Source: Chryseobacterium aurantiacum | GTDB taxonomy: Bacteria > Bacteroidota > Bacteroidia > Flavobacteriales > Weeksellaceae | Direction: 5' to 3' | DNA: 64,000 nt | NCBI RefSeq assembly: GCF_003020585.1 | Contig: NZ_PXUE01000006.1 | Span: 186,001 to 250,000 of the forward strand | Shown: positions 61,098 to 64,000 of the stretch, piece after piece | Position numbering within the stretch: position 1 is the first letter of the stretch | Layout: each line of letters begins with the position of its first letter | Made by a program: the position numbers and the translations under genes | Notes under the pieces: model-generated | Told to the model about the DNA's origin: nothing | Databases searched by the model: none | Seen by the model: the letters and a program-made list of their open reading frames with translations, nothing else

Positions 61098-61937
61098 TTA
61101 CTCAAGAATATATATTTTTTTGTTTTTTACACTGATAATTATTTTATTTCCTAACCAGTTGATGCTTGTTTTACCCTCATAGATTAAATTTTCCACAAAC
61201 ATTACATTTTGATTTTTCAGGGTAACAAATTCATTGGAAATCTGTGTAATACTTCCTTTATAGATCTTTGTTTTTACAGATTTATTGAATTCGCTTTCTT
61301 TCTCAATAAGCTGCATGGTTTTAGGATCCAGGGAAAGAGTGGAAATTAATTTATCACTGAACCAGAAAGAGTTACTTCCTGCTCCGGAATCCAGCAATAC
61401 TTTTATTTTGTACTTGTTATTTAGGGTTATATAGGTAAAGATATCTACAGTATCATCCTGTTGTGTAGATAGAAAGATGTCTATTGATTTTGAGTAAGAC
61501 TTTGGGGCTGCATCTGAAAAGCTTATTTCCTGATTTTTATAATCGATTACGATATCTTGGTTTTCAAACATTTTTAGGGAGAGTAATCCGTCAATTCCCG
61601 GAACTTTCATTTCCGCTGTTGAGAAAGGGATGCTTTTAAAGCTTTTTCCTCCGAATGTTATTTCTTTATTTTTGAAAAGAGGAATGTCCAGGCGCTCACC
61701 GGTAGCTCTGAAGCCTGTGAAAAAATTATAAGAAGATGGTTTTTGGGGTAGCTTTGATACAAAATCATTAAAGAAGAGATTGATTCCTGCCCCGGTATCC
61801 AATATAAAGTTTCCTTCTACTCCTTCTATTTTAGCTGGGACGATCATATGTCCTGAGGGAAGTGTTTTAAAAGGTATCTTTTGAGAAGAAACTTGAATAG
61901 CAAGTGATAATAGAAGTGCAAAGAGTACTTTTTTCAT
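61098..61937 (-). CDS. Secreted retropepsin/pepsin-like aspartyl protease
   Basis: A 279-residue exported protein with signal peptide VLFALLLSLAIQVSS. It has two active-site motifs: NFILDTGAGINLFF (Asp47) and VLLDSGAGSNSFW (Asp183), each followed by a hydrophobic strand, so one chain supplies both catalytic Asp as in pepsins. The family is close to the aspartyl protease group with PDZ or two-lobed forms found in Bacteroidota. It sits 23 nt after the ABC transporter gene in the RiPP locus, so it may remove the leader or process the exported peptide. Confidence 0.85.
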   Translation of the reverse strand: MKKVLFALLLSLAIQVSSQKIPFKTLPSGHMIVPAKIEGVEGNFILDTGAGINLFFNDFVSKLPQKPSSYNFFTGFRATGERLDIPLFKNKEITFGGKSFKSIPFSTAEMKVPGIDGLLSLKMFENQDIVIDYKNQEISFSDAAPKSYSKSIDIFLSTQQDDTVDIFTYITLNNKYKIKVLLDSGAGSNSFWFSDKLISTLSLDPKTMQLIEKESEFNKSVKTKIYKGSITQISNEFVTLKNQNVMFVENLIYEGKTSINWLGNKIIISVKNKKIYILE

Positions 61938-61960
61938 AATCTTATAATTTAATTTTAGGT

Positions 61961-63631
61961 TTATATTGCTTCTGATAGGATGGTTTGTTGTTCAATATTT
62001 CCTTTGTCTAATTTAAAAATATAATCTGCGAATCCCAATGTTTCAATTCTGTGGGATACTATGATAATGATAGACTCAGGGAAGAGGTGACGAATGGTTT
62101 TTATAATTTCGTTCTCTAGTTTAGCATCCAGTGAGGCTGTAGACTCATCAAATATAAATACCGATGGAGATCTGTTAATTGCTCTTGCAATGGATAATCG
62201 TTGCTTTTGTCCGTCTGAAAAAGTTCCTCCGCCAAAGGATATGAGGCTGTCTAATCCTTTTTCAAGTTTCTTTACAGCATCTTCTAGCTGAACGTACTTT
62301 ATAATTTCATCAATCTCAAACTTGCTTTCAGACGTCCCATAATTGATATTATTTCGAATGGTGTCATGAAATAGCTGATTTTCCTTTTCTATTAAACAAT
62401 ATTCATTCTGCCAGTATTTGTTGTTCTTTATATTTTCGTTATTAATAAGGATTTGCCCCCTCATTGGTTCTGAAAAACCACATAGAAGATTAATGATGGA
62501 AGATTTTCCGCTCCCGCTTTTCCCGCTTAGAATATATGTTTTTCCATGATCGAAAGTTAAGTTGATCTCTTTTAAAATATCTGTTCCTCCGTGATTTACT
62601 GAAATGTCTTGAAATGTAATTTCATTAATACTTTGTCTCTCAGATTCAACTATTTCTTCAACATAAGGTTTTTTATGGTCAAAATATTCTGCAACTCTTT
62701 TCATGGAAATAAGAGATTTGGAAAACTGGTTGTGTGTAGTTACAATTTCCACAGTAGGAGTAAAAAGCCTATTGAGATATTGTATGAAAGCAATAAGAGC
62801 GCCTACACTCATTGTATTCTGAAAAACCTGATATCCTCCATAGGATAAAACTAAAACCGGAGCCAGAGACATGAGTAGGGAAGAGACACTGGTATTAAGA
62901 CCGCTTACAAGCGTACCTTTAGAATGTTTCCCCACCAAATCACTATGCTGTTTTTTGATATTTCTGATCTCAAACAGATTGGTTCCATAGCTTTTAATAA
63001 CCCTGATGTTTTTTATTCTCTCAACCAGATAGTTGTTGAGATGTCCCTCCATATGTTGTATACCTTTGAAATTCTTTTTTATATGTGGGGAGAAAGCTTT
63101 GATTACTAGAATAACGGCAGGAAGGAAGATCAGACTTAATATGGCCAATTTATAGTCCAGAATAAAAAGCATAACAACCACTCCAATCAAAATAATGATA
63201 TTTTTTATGGACCTGATTAATAATGATGATATTGTCAGCTGTATATTGTCAACATCATTCATTAGTGTAAATACCAATTCGCCAACCTTTGAGTTCTTAA
63301 AAAAAGATACATCTTTATTTAAAATATTTGCAAAAGCCTCTTCGCGGATGTCAGAAGATATTTTCTTACTGACTGTTGTAGACATTATATCAGAAATTAA
63401 TGAGAAAATAATCTGAAGAATGTATATTCCTACCAATATCATTAACAATACGACCAGGTCATGGAATTGTCCTTTTGGGAATACATCATCAATGATGATT
63501 TTCAGCATATAAGGTGTTACCAGTGCGCCTGTACTTGAAAGAATCATCAGAACAAAAAGAACGATTTCTTCCTTAATATAGGGGTTGATATACTTTAAAA
63601 ACCTTTTTAGTAGTTCTTTTTGTGAATTCAT
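61961..63631 (-). CDS. ABC exporter (TM-NBD half transporter), no C39 peptidase
   Basis: A 556-residue half transporter. Residues about 1-320 form a six-helix exporter membrane domain. The ATPase has Walker A ILSGKSGSGKSSI (about 369), signature FSDGQKQRLSIARA (a variant of LSGGQ), Walker B VFIFDESTASLD and H-loop IIVSHR. It starts directly with the membrane domain, so it lacks the peptidase domain of C39-type bacteriocin exporters. It would dimerise to export the modified peptide, with the leader perhaps still attached. Confidence 0.93.
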   Translation of the reverse strand: MNSQKELLKRFLKYINPYIKEEIVLFVLMILSSTGALVTPYMLKIIIDDVFPKGQFHDLVVLLMILVGIYILQIIFSLISDIMSTTVSKKISSDIREEAFANILNKDVSFFKNSKVGELVFTLMNDVDNIQLTISSLLIRSIKNIIILIGVVVMLFILDYKLAILSLIFLPAVILVIKAFSPHIKKNFKGIQHMEGHLNNYLVERIKNIRVIKSYGTNLFEIRNIKKQHSDLVGKHSKGTLVSGLNTSVSSLLMSLAPVLVLSYGGYQVFQNTMSVGALIAFIQYLNRLFTPTVEIVTTHNQFSKSLISMKRVAEYFDHKKPYVEEIVESERQSINEITFQDISVNHGGTDILKEINLTFDHGKTYILSGKSGSGKSSIINLLCGFSEPMRGQILINNENIKNNKYWQNEYCLIEKENQLFHDTIRNNINYGTSESKFEIDEIIKYVQLEDAVKKLEKGLDSLISFGGGTFSDGQKQRLSIARAINRSPSVFIFDESTASLDAKLENEIIKTIRHLFPESIIIIVSHRIETLGFADYIFKLDKGNIEQQTILSEAI

Positions 63632-63680
63632 ATCAATTTATATTTTGATTAATAAATTTTCACATGACGCTACCGGAATT

Positions 63681-64000
63681 TTAATTGGAACTATACTCAT
63701 CTACTTTTTTTCTCATGATAGAGTGCATAGATAAATAATCTCCTTTTCCGTAAGCTGTGAAAAAAACAGGTATTTTTTTGATTCCGTCCATTTTACAGAA
63801 TTTTTCTATAGCAGAATCTTTGAATGCTCCTGTAATCCAAGTTTGTAATGATTGGGAAACAGCAACTAGTTGTGAGGTTTGAGAGAAATGACCGGCTTCT
63901 AAAAACACAACCTTAAAGTTTCTAGGAGTTTTATATTTCCACGCCAAAATTTCAAGATTGGCAGCGAAGAATATTCCAAATGAACATTTGCCACCAAAAA
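63681..64000 (-). CDS. SagB/nitroreductase-like dehydrogenase, C-terminal part
   Basis: The reverse-strand frame is open from the stop at 63681-63683 through the right edge of the window, so the N-terminal part is missing. The visible ~105 residues end the protein. FLEAGHFSQTSQLVAVSQSL and WITGAFKDSAIEKF match the C-terminal FMN-binding and dimerisation region of SagB-type dehydrogenases (EAGHxxQNLxLxAxxLGL, GAFxDxxV). A canonical ATG is not visible. These are FMN enzymes that oxidise azolines in YcaO systems; in a LanB locus another redox reaction is possible. Confidence 0.8.
   Translation of the reverse strand, partial: FGGKCSFGIFFAANLEILAWKYKTPRNFKVVFLEAGHFSQTSQLVAVSQSLQTWITGAFKDSAIEKFCKMDGIKKIPVFFTAYGKGDYLSMHSIMRKKVDEYSSN

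Noticed and set aside
1..64000. tRNA, rRNA, CRISPR array, insertion sequence or prophage
   Set aside because: No cloverleaf with CCA-type ends, no regularly spaced repeats, no transposase, integrase or phage structural gene was recognised. This was by eye only.

Overview
The window looks like a chromosome segment of a Bacteroidota bacterium of class Flavobacteriia, most like Chryseobacterium or another Weeksellaceae member. This rests on the low GC content, promoters of the TAnnTTTG type, almost no Shine-Dalgarno sequences, a type IX secretion C-terminal domain, an ECF sigma/anti-sigma pair, LytTR two-component systems and families typical of the group (YARHG, DUF2306, DUF4840, DUF6268, DUF885). 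The genus is an inference. I see no tRNA, rRNA, CRISPR array, phage or insertion sequence.

Layout. 1-22.9 kb is mainly housekeeping: acetyltransferases, Bcp peroxiredoxin, endonuclease III, an ExbB-ExbD-TonB operon, an SpmA-SpmB fusion, AccD, FbaA, NadK with a CBS-domain partner, a SpoU methylase, bestrophin, a JmjC-like protein, MutS, four tandem double-glycine leader peptides (20.38-21.14 kb) and two thioredoxin-fold proteins. 22.9-31.2 kb holds YARHG and DUF2306 proteins, a HI0933-type flavoprotein, a thioesterase, ThiL, an AraC regulator with an MFS exporter, and an outer-membrane protein. 31.3-45.3 kb holds two LytS/LytR pairs around a porin-like protein, PepT, HMG-CoA lyase, a sulfurtransferase, SufT-like, exonuclease, CsaA, ATP-grasp and universal stress proteins. 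45.5-51.3 kb is a complete RND efflux operon directly after the second LytS/LytR pair. 51.5-55.2 kb holds a DUF4840 lipoprotein, an ECF sigma factor with an anti-sigma-like/beta-barrel partner, and a type IX secretion cargo protein.

The most unusual region is 55.58-64.0 kb, a RiPP (ribosomally made, modified peptide) locus. A 44-residue precursor gene too short for ordinary gene calling (55606-55740) is followed by a stand-alone degenerate receiver protein. Facing them is a reverse-strand set: a SagB/nitroreductase-like dehydrogenase (cut by the window edge), an ABC exporter, a secreted two-motif aspartyl protease, a full-length LanB-type dehydratase, and a LytS/LytR pair. The predicted core is rich in Ser/Thr and has no Cys, so ordinary lanthionine rings cannot form within it. 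A linear dehydrated peptide, possibly reduced to D-amino acids, is one working model.

A second theme is regulation. Direct repeats exactly 21 bp apart, the geometry expected of LytTR-domain regulators, lie upstream of the RND operon, between usp and the second LytS gene, and upstream of the porin gene next to the first LytS/LytR pair. Each pair may therefore control its neighbours and possibly itself.
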